The notes beneath the pieces were generated by a model. It saw nothing but the letters and a program-made list of their open reading frames with translations, was not told the DNA's origin and did no database searches. This document shows, one piece after another, positions 44,942 through 57,400 of a DNA stretch of 64,000 nucleotides. Each line of letters opens with the position of its first letter. The first letter of the stretch is position 1. A program made the translations under genes and the position numbers. Source of the stretch: Gloeopeniophorella convolvens (taxonomy: Eukaryota > Basidiomycota > Agaricomycetes > Russulales); NCBI GenBank assembly GCA_022496205.1, contig WTXD01000074.1, positions 47,184 to 111,183 of the forward strand. Direction: 5' to 3'.

Positions 44942-47900
44942 TCAATCATACATGCATCGCCCACAGAATCCGGACCTTGTGCTCATCTGCTGAGTCGTAC
45001 CACTCATCTGGCCCCCGCACTGCGTCCAGTCTGGTCCATGAACGAATCTACTCAGATCGAGTATCGTTTCGTGTTCGCTGACGACCCATACATTTCCTGG
45101 ACGACGCAGACCTGTCCTGTGTGGTTCTGGGATCCACATCAGTAGTTCTCCGTTTTCTCCGCAGATCCAGCCGTCGTCGTCTATCACAGACTGATCCGTA
45201 AAGACAGGCGCGCCCTGGGCGGCTCTGCGAGTTCAGGATGAGTTTCGGTTCAAGAATATGCATTCAGAAGATTCTTGGACTTACATGCTGAGCATCGGTA
45301 CATGCTGAGGCGTGCCTAAACGCTCAGAGCGCTCCGAAAAACGGTGGATGGTCACATCCCACAATCGGATAGACTTGTCATACGACCCCGAGGTAATGTG
45401 GCGACCATCCGGTGAGAACGCGGCAGAGCTGACCCTATTTGTATGCCCCGTGAATGACCCTCCGACTGCATGCCCTGTCTGGGCGTCCCAGACACGAATG
45501 GTGTTGTCATCTGACCCCGAGGCAATCCGGCGACCGTCCGGCGAGAACGCGACAGAGGTGACTGCATCTGTATGGCCCGTGAATGGCCCTGCGACTGCGC
45601 GCCCCGTCTTGGCATCCCAGACACGAATGGTGTGGTCATGCGAGCTCGAGGCAATCCGGCGACCATCCGGCGAGGTCGCGACAGAGGTGATCCCATTTGT
45701 ATGTCCCGTGAATGGCTCTCCGACTGGGTGCCCCGTCTGGGCGTCCCAGACACGGATGGTGTGGTCATACGAGCCCGAGGCAATCCGTGAACCATCCGGT
45801 GAGAAAGCGACGGCGATGCACACATGCCCCACTGGAATAACCATCTCCTGTACCGGCCAACTGGACATCCGCCCCCGTTGCAGCGATAACGTGTTTGGGA
45901 AAAATTTGGCATAGTGATCGAAGATAATGGACGTTTCGGGACAGAATGGGAGCGCAGACAGGTAGATGTGTGGAGTGCTTTGTGCGATAGGCAGCCCGAA
46001 ATACTTCACGAACTTCAGGATATCGGTGACCCATGTCGTGAGGATATCGAGCTCTAGCGGGTGATGCTAGTATTGACATGGATCGTGAGAACGGTCACCG
46101 CGTACGGAAACAAAGCATGACTCACGTTGTCGCGATGCTTGTCCACCCAGGCTCCCAGGATCGACATGGCCTGCGGGACGAGATTGATGACACCGAGAAG
46201 GCTCATGGCTTCCAGCCAGTGGAGGAGGCCATTCTTGAAGAACGATTGTACCCCGTCAACGATCTTCAAGTCGGGAGAAATGTGCTCGAGATGGTCGTCC
46301 CAAGAGCGGCAAGCATATGACAGAGCATCTGATATGTGCTCCTTGATACGGGATTGTAGGTCTTTGATGTCTTCGTTGCAATGATTTGATGACGGAAGCA
46401 TGCAGATATTGTGTCTAAGCTTGTCATGCATGAGGCCGAACGAAGAACGCGTCAATTGGTAGTGAGCGTCGCCGAGGTTGATCGAGAACTTGCCGGACCT
46501 CTCCGGATCCATGAGAAAGTCGCGGAATGATGTGTGCAGTGGAACGATGGGTAGGGATGACTCGGAGGAGGCGACATTGCTTAGCAGAGCGCCAAGGTAG
46601 CCGATAATGGAGCGTACAGACTCTTCACCGATGAGGTCCGGTGGATCGATGTACGAGCGCAGGGTGGCTAGAGAGCTGGTTGAAAGAGGTTCGAACGCAG
46701 CAATTATCTGTCCCATGACGGACGTGAATTTCGAAGGCGGTGCTTCGCCGAAGTATGCAGACAGGACCGTCCTATACAGTGAATCCAAGAGATAGACGGA
46801 TCCTGGGCTCTCGGATGGAAGCTCGAGAAGCTGATCAGCACGTTCACTCGGAGCCAGTCCAACTGGACCAAACTGGACGTGCGTGCAAGCAACAGCTGCC
46901 CATTGGAAAGAATTCTCGGCCTTCTTGGCAAGTTTGGCCCCGTACTGATCGAGAAGGCCAGGGCTCGTGCGAAGCTGGTGACGGACAAAGGCATGAATAT
47001 CATCTTCTGTCTGACGGGATAGCACTGGGTCATCCATATGCCGTATCTCGGCTATTGTCAGCGAATCCGGATGGCTGAAGGCGTCCACAATGTCCTTCTC
47101 TGGCCTTGAGGTGATAAGAATGCGGAAGGTATCCGGGAGCTGGGAGATATGACTGGCCAGGAAGGAATGCAACCCATCTCTACCGGATGCGTCGTCGGAT
47201 TCGTCCAGTGCGTCGATTACGATAAAAATGGGACCGATCAGGGGGGACTCTTCAAGTGGACGAAGAAGCATAGACTCGAATGGGGTGGTATGATCTCGCG
47301 CGCCGAGAACAGACGTGTCTTTATGGATTATGTTCGCCAGGGACGCTTTGAACGTTGGGTATCGATCCGCGAGGTTACGTGCAATCCCAGAGAAGAGGCG
47401 CTGGGCGGGACTATCTGACAGCTCCGTCTTCGCTGTGCTGCGCCAGAAGACGAATGAAGAGGCGAGGCGGTGCGTCTCCTCAAATCGACACGCCACTTCA
47501 TTCGCAATTGAGGACTTTCCCGTCCCTGCCTGTCCAAAGAGCACGAGCGCGCGGGGAGATTCGGGGTTATTCACCCAATCGGTGATGTGATCCAGAAATG
47601 CCACGCGAGTCCCTGGGATGCACCTCTTGTCCTTGTTGTGGCGCGCTCCCTTGGGATACGGGATGTTCGCCATCTTCACGTCCAGACCTACGCGGTTCGG
47701 GTGACTCAATCATTACTAGGCCACGATGAGTTACGGGAACCAAGCATACCGACGTCGGTGACACCGCTCGCTACTTTCTCGAGCTTGCCTGAGAGCGCAG
47801 CCACATCGCTTGAGAGCGCGGCTACGGCCGTCTGGGTATTGATAGCAGCGTGATCCAGGAAGGCGCCCCGGAGCTTGACGAACGTCTCGCTATAGCGTCT

Positions 47901-49414
47901 GACTTGGTCACTGGCATCGCCGCCCATATTCTTCACAAGTCGCTTCCCTTTGGACGATACACCCGTATTAGATGGACGAGCGAGGTGGAGAGTAGGTTCA
48001 GACTGACAAAATTTCGTGCCCTTGGCATAATTCTGGATCAAATCTCCACACGCGCCTACGTGACGTAGCATTTCTTTCAGGATTTTGACCTGGGCGCTTC
48101 CCGGAAGGAGGTTCTCCAACTTTTCTGCCTGCTTCGCAAGGTCGAACGCGTCGCGGATGGCGACCAGCAAAGCCTTAAAGCTTTTATCGCGTTCAATTTG
48201 AGCGATGAGTGCCTGATGCCGCATTGCAGGATCAAGTTAATGGCTAGAAGGTCCAGGAAGCCGGATTACGTACCCTTGGGATACATGAAAGGATGCTCCA
48301 TGCCATCTTCGCATAGGGGTGAATCTAGCGGGAAATCCCCAGCTCAACACTGGGCATGAACCAACGGACCAATGGCGCTACTTACCTCTGCAATCTTATC
48401 CACCACATCGATGACAAACTTGACGTTCCCGAGAACGATTTCCCAGGTATTATAGAGCTCAGCGATCTTCTCAAGCCGGTCCGATGCTTTATCTGCGGCC
48501 TCCACCAGCTTCAGCGGAAGACTCTGGGCACTCCCTAGGTTGGCGATTGCTTCCCCGGCTTGTGTCAGACTTATTTCCGCAACTTGCAATGGGTCTGGTG
48601 AGCGGGAACCATCCGACAAGGTACTCGATCCGGCAGGCGATCCAGGATTGGCGCCTATCGATGCTCTGGGCGCGCTAAGAGCGTCAGGAGAGCTGACGGA
48701 TGCGGATGCCACGTGCTGAGGCGTCTCCAGTAGGGCGATAGAGAGCACCAAGGTTATTTTGCGCGAATCAAACGGAATATCGAACTCTATGTGAAGTGCG
48801 AAAGGTGAACACGCCATCGAGTAAATAGATTAACGAAGGACGCACCTTGGAGAGGAGAGGGGCGAATTGACTCGAACGGTATCGCCAGCAGTCCTAGGCG
48901 GATATCCCTCAGCCACGTCCGCCGCGCAAAGACGTGCACGATGAGACGGGAAGAGGTGTCTACAGTCCTGCGAACGCGCGTTCAGATCAAAGCGAGTGAG
49001 GGAGAACAACATGTCGCACAGGCCAGAGAGAACCTCATTCCATTGCACCGACTGCCCCACGCTTCGAATGGCCGACGTCTTTTCTACCCTTGACCCATCA
49101 GTCGCAGTGACGTAGTACTTCCGCTCTTTCTTGAGGAACCGTGTTCTGAATTGAGGCAAGCCGTCTGCCCGAACGACTGACACGAGGCAATGTTTGAGCG
49201 TCACGAGTTCGGAGGGTCCAATAGACGCGCACGCGCGCACCGGTCAGTGTGGGGCGAGCAGGGCTTGGCTGCTGCCGGGAGCTATCGAGGGCTTGCTCGT
49301 GAACCTGCTCATCACCTGGTGGGACGCTCCTGGAAGATCTTGCAAGTCAGACATTTCGGACGGCTACAACGAGCGTTATGATAAGGGATTTTGCACTCAC
49401 GGAGTCGACTCCAT
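44942..49414 (-). CDS. NLR2: C2-NACHT-WD40 STAND receptor, 4 WD40 repeats
   Basis: Eleven minus-strand exons (49401-49414, 49241-49338, 49020-49176, 48846-48967, 48386-48786, 48274-48324, 48008-48212, 47750-47947, 46126-47687, 45285-46066, 44942-45224) sum to 3873 nt, 1290 aa, with no stop. Exon lengths equal those of NLR1 and NLR3 for exons 3-7 (157, 122, 401, 51, 205 nt). The C2-like domain has LTVVRADGLPQF and FARRTWLRDIRLG. Walker A GQAGTGKSS is at about residue 467 and Walker B IFIVIDALDES follows. Only four WD40 repeats are present, too few for a closed seven-blade propeller alone. The C-terminal tail (WICGENGELLMWIPE, LDLSRFVHG) runs on for extra residues because the sister stop codon is lost (ends GFCGRCMYD). 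It is intact as sequence, but ligand-sensing capacity may be reduced. Confidence 0.88.
45351..45832 (-). repeat. 129-bp WD40 repeat array of NLR2 (4 units)
   Basis: Four units with the same 43-codon period as NLR1 and NLR3. Variants HAVGGSF and RAVAGPF occur in the linker, and the last unit ends YDKSIRLWDV, the same terminal signature as the last unit of NLR1. Confidence 0.9.
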
Positions 49415-49982
49415 TCTTCACTTATTACTTTGGTTGAACACGTACGGGACGTGATATGCTGGGGATGAGGTTGAGATAGGACAGAGGGACCGAAAGGATA
49501 AGCGAAGAGCACGATGCGCGTGGGACTGGTTACAACGGTACTGCCACCAGGGGGGTACCGGAGGAGGCCATCACTCGGCGATAGACCGCTCGTCCGTAAA
49601 CTGTCCGTAAGTACACCGAATGCGTCGAAGGCCCGGGTTGGACCCGGGTGGGTAAGAGTGCGAGTCGGACTTCAGTGACGTTGCCAGCGTGATCAATTTG
49701 TTCTGAAGTTAATTCCTTACCGGCTAATAGACGGTTGTAGTCTATTGTAGTCACTGCAACGATCCGCAGGCTGCAGCGATACAGCAATTGTCGAATCATC
49801 GGAGGACGGTCGAGACGCTCGGCGCGGCCGACAGGGCCCATAGTGAGTCGGCGGACGAGTTCAATCGGGGTCCGGAGACCGGGATGTCACATGTCACATG
49901 ACACTCTTCCTATTCCTCGGCGTTCGCCAGCAGCTCCCGTGTTGGCGCATACCCCGCCCACTCGATCCCCTACAACTCGCCA
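49415..49982. promoter_or_regulatory. divergent intergenic region NLR2 / chimera C
   Basis: This is the sister of 38795-39157 and of 60160-60600. It shares GCGTCGAAGGCCCGG-type sequence, a TTGTAGTC...GTAGTCACTGC stretch and CGGAGGACGGTCGAGACGCT (compare CGGAGGCTCTCCGAGGAGGC at the right copy). Confidence 0.5.
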
Positions 49983-51600
49983 TGACCGCTCACGCCCAGC
50001 GCTCAGCAGTATCAGCATCGCCAGCAGCTCTCGCGCCTCGCCATCCCGCCGCCCTTTCAAATTTCAGGTTCAGCAGCAGGTCCCGCTCTTTTCCCCCAGC
50101 CTTCCGACCGTGATCGCACCACGGTTCTCCCTGTCGGCGCTCCAAACATCCATGCAGGTCTCCCTTCCTTCTGCAGCCCCCGGCTCTCCTATGCACCCCG
50201 CCCACCGTGCCACCCCCAGCGTCACCCTCGCCACCCCCGGCATCCTCCCCCCCGCCGACCCATGCCATTGACCGGCTCCTTCACCCCCGGACCATTCACT
50301 GGGCCCTAGCCCTCCTTCCTGCCCTTCACTCCGTCGCGCCAGTCAAGTTCAGCTTCAATAACACGGTATCCAACCCATTCAGTCCCAGCGCGACGCTCGG
50401 CTCGGGCTCTATCTGTGAGCGCGACGCTCGGTCGGGTTCCGGTGCGCCTACGGACCAATCGCTCGCGCCGCCTGCGATGCCCGCCCGCCCGGACTTTGTG
50501 CGTGGGTTCAGGCTGGACACTCCGAGGAGACCGAGAAGAGGAGCAGGAGCTGTATGAGGCCGCCGCGACGGTGGAGGACCGCGTGGTCGCGGAAGCGTTG
50601 CACGTCGCGACAGTCGACATGGACGACATGCTTGACGTGGAGCTCGACGTGGGCGCGGACACAGATGCGGAGGCGGACACGGATGCCAACGTGGACGCAG
50701 CGGGCGCCGAGGGCGACGACATCACAACTGCCGCGCAGAGCTGGTTGCACTAGCGCCACGTGTCACGCCCCTCCATGGCGCTCTCGCTGCGCTCCGTCGG
50801 CGGGCCCGTGGCGCTGAGACCGAGGAGGACGATCGAAAAGTGGACCAGCTCGGCGGGCCTGCGCACGGAGGCGACCGAGGACAAGGTAAGTCGCCCCCGC
50901 CGCGTTGCTGCTACGCACTGCGCTCATGCTGACGACGTGATCCCCTGCCCGCCCTGCTCTTCCTGCCCCTTCGCCTGTCCCCTCTACCTACCTGGAATGT
51001 CTGCACTCCTTTCCGCGCCTGAAGAGCATCAGCGAGTACTCCAACCAGTCCAACGAGGAGCGCGCGCGCTAAGACCACCAGCAGCCCTGCTTCATGTGCC
51101 GCGCGCACTACCAGCAGCACCAGGACTCGATGCGGATCCCGTGCTTTTCGCCCCACCGCCCAACCCGCTCGTTGTGCTCGTCCGCGGGCTCCAGGACGAC
51201 GGATGCGCTTCAATCCGAATGGCAACGACGACGGCCTCGCGTGCCTGCTGATGCATGGCCTCGCGCGTGCGCGTTTTGGCGGCTTGATGGCCCCACTGTT
51301 CCCCACCCCCGTCCACGCTCCGGTCTCGCCGCTGCTATTTGGAGGTACTCACCTCCCAAACAGCAATCTGGCAGCCACACGCACCCCCCGTCGTTCGACC
51401 GTCCTCTCAACGTCGGCGCGCCCGAGTTTAGGCCCGGAGACATGTCCATGTTCACACTTCCGTTGAGCGTGCCGACCTTACCGTTCTCGCCGCCGGCACC
51501 TGCGCCTGCGCCCGCGAAGCCCGAGCCCTTACGCGGGCCCACGAGAAGCGCCAGTGGCGCGGGTGGCGCGAGGACGGTGCCGGCGTGCGAGGGCTCAGCT
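49983..51600 (+). pseudogene. chimera relic C, PAM2-motif protein part
   Basis: The block order matches relic A: a Ser/Pro/Arg-rich start, LSALQTSMQVSLPSAAPGSP, MPARPDFVRGF-type sequence near 50478, DMDDMLDVELDVGADTDAEA, MALSLRSVGG, KSISEYSNQSNEERAR (around 51020), QDSMRI, then PLNVGAPEFRPGDMSMFTLP with the PAM2-like core at 51406-51438. Stops (for example TAG after QSWLH at 50751-50753) and frame changes interrupt it. The copy supplies the SISEYSNQSNEERAR block missing from relic B. Confidence 0.65.
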
Positions 51601-52925
51601 GGGAGGACCTTGGGAGCCAGTACGACGCCGCGTTGTCCATGTCAGCCGATGGACGTGACACGCGGCGCATCCAGTTCGTGCGCGAGCTCGCCAGCGCAGT
51701 TTCTGTATGCAGGTCCGTGGCCTGGTTTTGGCACCTTGTCCGCACTGTGCCTAACCGTTCTGTAGGACGAGACGGACGGCGTCATTGATCTGAACAAGGA
51801 CATTCTACGTGCCGTGGACGTTCCCGCGACGTGTTCGTACACCGCCGAGGCCTTCACCGAGCTGCTCGCCACATACAGGCTGCAGTGCGTACATGACGCA
51901 GGAAGTGCGCCACGGGTTCGCTGATGTGTGATTACAGATCGACCGCCTCAGCCTTGAGGGCTACGCAAACCTCGACTACCGGGTCGCCGAGCTCGACACA
52001 AAGATCGAAGGCATTCTCCTGCAGCGGTTGAAGCACGTCATCTAGGTCTGGTGCGCCGAGTTCGACCGCTCCACCAACGACGGCGGCCTGCGACGGAATG
52101 AAATCCGAGCAAGCGGCGTGGCAATAAGCGCGCGGAGAGAAGGTGGGTGCTCGCGGCCGCAATCAGGCACGAAGGCGGGATTTTTGACGTCCATAGAGGC
52201 AGTTCCTGGAGGGTAGCATGAAGCTCAAGTCGATCGTGCACGAGATCCAGATACAGAACCAAGTTATATTCTTCGATCTGCCAATAGAGTATGCGTGTCA
52301 GAGGTGGATTCAGCAGCTGCATGATTGACTTGGTGGGTGGGTTCTTCATGCTTTCAACGCATGTATTGACATTCTAGGCATGGCCTGCCTGTTACGGCGG
52401 ATCCAGAGCTTTCGGTACGAAATCGGGCGGCAAATGCAGGGTACTTTCGCGCCCGGAGACGCTGCACGCATCATTGGTACGTGGCTTGTTGTGGATTTCT
52501 CTCCGACGTTGCTGAGTCCCTCCTTAGCTTGCACAATTCACCGACGACGTACTCCAACGGCCGTTAGCGCTTATCGAGGTCAAGGTACAGCAGCTCAAGG
52601 ATCACGTCGGCAATTGGCTGCAATTTCAATCATCCTAGGACCTCGAGGCGCAATACGCGTCCAATTATCTCGGTGACCCGCCCGCGCATTGGCAGTAGCT
52701 GCTTGCTGAGATCGCGCGACGTTCGAAACGACCGGGACGCAGAAGGTGTTTGCCGTGTGCGTCGTTGACTACGAACAAGTGCAGGCGCGCGTGAGCGCCC
52801 AGTACGATGCGTGGCAGCGCGATATCGTCTCTCACTTCGGCGTCAAGTTCAACAACGCGACGAAGGGGCAATCCTCAAGGTGCGCAACGACCTCGAAAGG
52901 CCCGTCGGCGGCACTCGGCGCTTCT
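51601..52925 (+). pseudogene. chimera relic C, dynein-tail exons 8-13
   Basis: Exon 8 keeps LSWEDLGSQYDAALSMSADG, closest of the relics to the intact [15 protein letters not shown] deletion before its splice donor shifts the frame. Exon 9 reads DETDGVIDLNKDILRAVDVP. Exon 10 has a stop (KHVI then TAG). Exons 11-13 have frameshifts and a deletion near 52865. The end GTRRF matches the intact gene, and the downstream ~200 bp repeat its 3' flank. All introns are retained. Confidence 0.85.
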
Positions 52926-54468
52926 GAGCGGCTTTGGCTTTCGGCTTTCGGGTCCTACACACTATTCTTTCCCTAGGTCTGTCCTCGTTCACATACCCTC
53001 TCCTTCCTGTTTGCTGTCTGCACTCTTTCTGGCATTGACAGCGATATGTATTGTCTGGATCCCCTCTAATGACACATCATTTTCCGCATTATTCATGAGA
53101 GCGGTCGTCATGTTCGCACCGACCACGAGAGCGCTCAAGCCTCAGAAGCGGGAACAAAGAACCAAACAAAGGATACAGCATTAGTGACCATACAAGAAAA
53201 ATATTGGAAGTATGCGTGCGCCATGACGCGCATGAACCTGCCCCCTACTTATTGGACCTCCGAACTGTGGCCTCTCACAAGATTCCTCAGCTCATATGGC
53301 GCTGACGTCACGACGCCTTGAGTCAGTGACTGCCGATGCTTTCCCGGCGGGGAATCTACCTGAGAATGTCATCCGAGCCGCATGGGGCGATACCCGGCCT
53401 GGCACAGGTGCGCCTCGCATTACCCTACTTCATTTCTGCATTTTCACCCACCGTAGTGCTCAATTATATCTCCCTCGCAATCTTGCAGAGGGAAACTACC
53501 TGTTTACAAACACGAGATCTCCTTGGCAAATGCTCGATCGGGCGACTGGACTCGATGGCGCGCGCTTTGCTTTAGGTGAGTAAGCCTTCCGTTTTCCCTT
53601 TGATCAACTCAAGGGACTGCAGCCTTCTCCACACATTGCTGCTCGCCGACATATACATCCAGGGTATCTCGACTTGGTAATCCCGCTGTACTCGCGGGTC
53701 CCCTGTGGGTCGATCTCGTGGTCGTGCCAAGCTCACATTGACGTGCCGCCGTTGCTACCTTGCAGCCGGTTCGTGGGCGCTGCACGACAAGGGCAACCGG
53801 GGTCCCTACGACCGCCTCTCATGAGAACTTACGATTTGCCCAGGCGGTGCTGGCACGAAGCGTCTAGGTGCCCGTTCGAGGCGTACCGTTTCCGCGTCAT
53901 AGTCCTGAGCTACCTACCACGTTGCTGCACCGTTCACGAACGCTCAGCAGGATGTAAGCGCGGCAGATTCTATCAGATTTGGTCTCTGGGGTGCAGACCC
54001 CATGCTCACAGCATGGCATGCGCAGCGGAGACTCCAAGCCCGAAATATTTCCCCGGCCGCGGTGCCGCGTCCCAAGTCCTGTGGCCGATGGGCTCTCTAC
54101 GCGCGCGCGCTCGCCGTAGCTGACGTCTGTGCGCTGTGCCTCAGAGCCCAGACGAAGGCCGTCATCTTCCAACTTAGCCGCCGGTTCCGTAGTCCGAACG
54201 GAACATATCGTCAGGGATGTATATTGTTGTCTATTGCGAGCGAGTCCTGCGAGTCCGTATGCAACACAGCCAGTCTATCTCGTCACGAGAACGTACACAG
54301 TACAGTATGGTTACGGAAAGAGCACGTCCCTTGTTATATGGTAGTAATATCAATCTACGAAGGGTGAAGATAGACATTGTTGACCCGCACAACAACCGGT
54401 CTCCTGACTCGTCCAGGAACCAGTCAGCCATATATACGTTGTCTGAAGCATGCGGACCTTGTGCTCAT
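52926..54468. repeat. dynein 3' flank and array spacer, copy 3
   Basis: The stretch starts with the repeated dynein-tail 3' flank (to about 53110), then spacer sequence homologous to 32760-34015. A splice-able reading exists at 53290-53580: ENVIRAAWGDTRPGT, a GTGCGC...TTGCAG intron, then SPWQMLDRATGLDGARFAL. It has no start or further exons, so it is probably a relic of a third unit gene. The final part is the NLR3 3' flank. Confidence 0.6.
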
Positions 54469-57400
54469 CTACTGAGTCATCTGGCCCCCGCACAGCATCC
54501 AGTCTCGTCCATGCACGAATCTACTCAGATCGAGTACCGTTTCGTGCTCGGCAGCGACCCACACGTTGCTCGGACGATGCAGACCCACCCTATGGGGTTC
54601 CGGGATCCACATCAGTAGCTCCCCGTTTGCCCCGCAGATCCAGCCCTCGTTGTCTATCGCAGACTGATCCGTAAAGCTAGGCTGGCCCTGAACGGCTCTA
54701 CGAGTCCAGGATGAGTTTCGATCTGAGAATATGTGCTCCGAACGTTTGTGGACTTACATGCCGGAAACTGTCAATATATCCTGGGGCGTGCTTGAACGCC
54801 CAGAGTGCTCCGCGGCGCTATGGATGATCACTTCCCACAATCGGATACACTTGTCGTAGGACCCCGAGGCAATGTGGCGACCATCCGGCGAGAATGCGAC
54901 AGAGATGACCCAACTTGTATGCCCCGCGAATGGCCCTGCGACTTCACGCCCCGTCTCGGCGTCCCAGACACAAATGGTCTCGTCATGCGAGCCCGACGCA
55001 ATCCGGCGACCATCCGGCGAGAATGCGACGGAGTTGACCGGTCTTGTGTGACCCGTGAATGGCCCTGCGACTGCGAGTCCCGTCTCGGCGTCCCAGATAC
55101 GAATGGTGTGGTCTTCTGAGCCTGAGGCAATCCGGCGACCATCCGGCGAGAACGCAACAGAGTAGACCGCACTTGTATGGCCCATGAATGGCCCTGCGAC
55201 CGCGTTCCCCATTCCGGCGCCCCAGACACGAATGGTGTGGTCTTCCGAGCCCGAGGCAACCAGGCGACCATCTGGTGAGAAAGCGACAGAGTTGACTGAA
55301 CTTGTATGCCCCGTGAACGGCTCTCCGACTGGGCACCCCGTCTTGGCGTCCCAGACACGAACAGTGTGGTCTTCCGACCCTGAGGCAATCCGGAGACCAT
55401 CCGGCGAGAACGCGACAGAGACAACCCGATCTGTATGGCTCGTGAATGGCTCTCCGACTGGGTGCCCCGTCTCAGCATCCCAAACGCGAATGGTGTGGTC
55501 TCCCGAGCCCGAGACAATCCGGTGGCCATCCGGTGAGAACGCGACAGAGCTGACCCGATCTATATGGCTCGTGATCGGCTCTCCAACTGCGTTCCCCGTC
55601 TCGGCGCCCCAGACACGAATGGTGTGATCTTCCGAGCCTGAGGCAATCTGGCGACCATCCGGTGAGAACGCGACAGAATTGACCCAATTTGTGTGGCCCG
55701 TGAATGGCTCTCTGACTGGGTGCCCCGACTCGGCGTTCCAGATACGAATGGTGCAGTCATATGAGGCCGAGGCAATGCGGCGACCATCCGGCGGGAATGC
55801 GACAGAGGTGACCCTATTTGTATGGCCCGTGAATGACTCTCCGACTGGGTGCCCCATCTCGGTGTCCCAGACACGAATGGTCCAGTCATGCGATCCCGAT
55901 GCAATCCGCGAACCATCCGGCGAGAAAACGACAGAGCTAACCGAATTTGTATGGCCCGTGAACGGCTCTCCGACTGGGTGCCCCGTGTCGGTGTCCCAGA
56001 CACGAATGGTGTTGTCATGCGACCCCGAGGCAATGCGGCGACCATCTGGCGAAAACGCGACAGAGGTGACCGAATCTGTATGACCCGTGAATGGCTCTCC
56101 GACTGGGTGCCCCGTCTGGGCATCCCAGATACGAATGGCGTCGTCGTCCGACCCCGAGGCAATGCGGCGACCATCCGGCGAAAACGTGACAGAGATAACC
56201 GTACATGTGCGCCCCATGAATGGCCCTGGAACTGCGTGGCCCGTCTCGGCATCCCAGACACGAATGGTGTTCTCATGTGAGCCCGAGGCAATCCGGCGAC
56301 CATCCGGCGAGAACGCGACAGAGTAGACCGGTCTTGTATGGCCCATAAATGGCTCTCCGACTGCGTTCCCCGTCTCGGCGTCCCAGACACGAATGGTGCG
56401 GTCAAGCGAGCCTGAAGCAATCCGGCGACCATCCGGCGAGAACGCGACAGATGTGACCCAATTCGTATGGCCCGTGAATGGCTCTCCGACCGGGTGCCCT
56501 GTCTCGGCATCCCAAACACGAACGGTTTTGTCAATCGAACCCGAGGCAATCCGCGAACCATCCGGCGAAAAAGCTATGGCGTAACAGCTGCTGCCTATTG
56601 GAATAGCCATCTCCTGTACTGGCCAAAGGGACATCCGCCCCCGTTGCAGCGACAACGTGTTTGGGAAATATTTGGCGTAGTGATCGGAGATGATGGATGT
56701 TTCTGGACAGAATGGGAGCGCAGACAAGTAGATGTGTGGAGCACTTTGCGCGATGGGCCGCCCGAAATACTTCACGAATTTTAGGGTGTCGGTAATCCAT
56801 GCTGCGAGCGTGTCTCGGAGCTCTGGCATGTGGTGCTAGTGTTGACATAGGTCGTGAGAACGGTCGCATGTGGAAAAAAACGGATAACTTACGTTGTCGC
56901 GATGCTCAGCCACCCAGGTTCCCACGATTGACATGGCCTGCGGGACGAGATTGATGGCGCCAAGAAGACTCATGGCTTCCAGCCAGTGGAGAAGGTCATT
57001 CTTGAAGAACGATTCCACATCGTCAACGATCTTATCGGGTGAAACATGCTCGAGATGGTCGTCCCATGAGCGGCAAGCGTATGACAGAGCATCCGAAATG
57101 TGCTCCGTTACGCGGGACGAATGGTCTTTGATGTATGGGTTGCGGTCATATGATGATGGAAGCTCACAGATATTGCGTTTGAGCTTTTTGTGCATGAGGC
57201 CGAATGAACAACGTGTCAACTGATAGTGAGCGTCACCGAGGTTGATCGAGAATTTGCGGGACCTCTTCGGATCTGTCAGGAAGTCGCGGAATGATGTGTG
57301 CAGTGGGACAATCGGTAGGGATGACTCGGAGGAGGCGACATTGCTCAGCAGAGCGCCAAGGTAGCCGACAACGGAGCGTACGGACTCTTCACCGGTGAGG

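Noticed and set aside
55560..56561. 333-codon minus-strand frame rich in RRGTQSESHSR repeats
   Set aside because: It is the alternate reading frame of the NLR3 WD40 array, open only because the repeat unit is a multiple of three.
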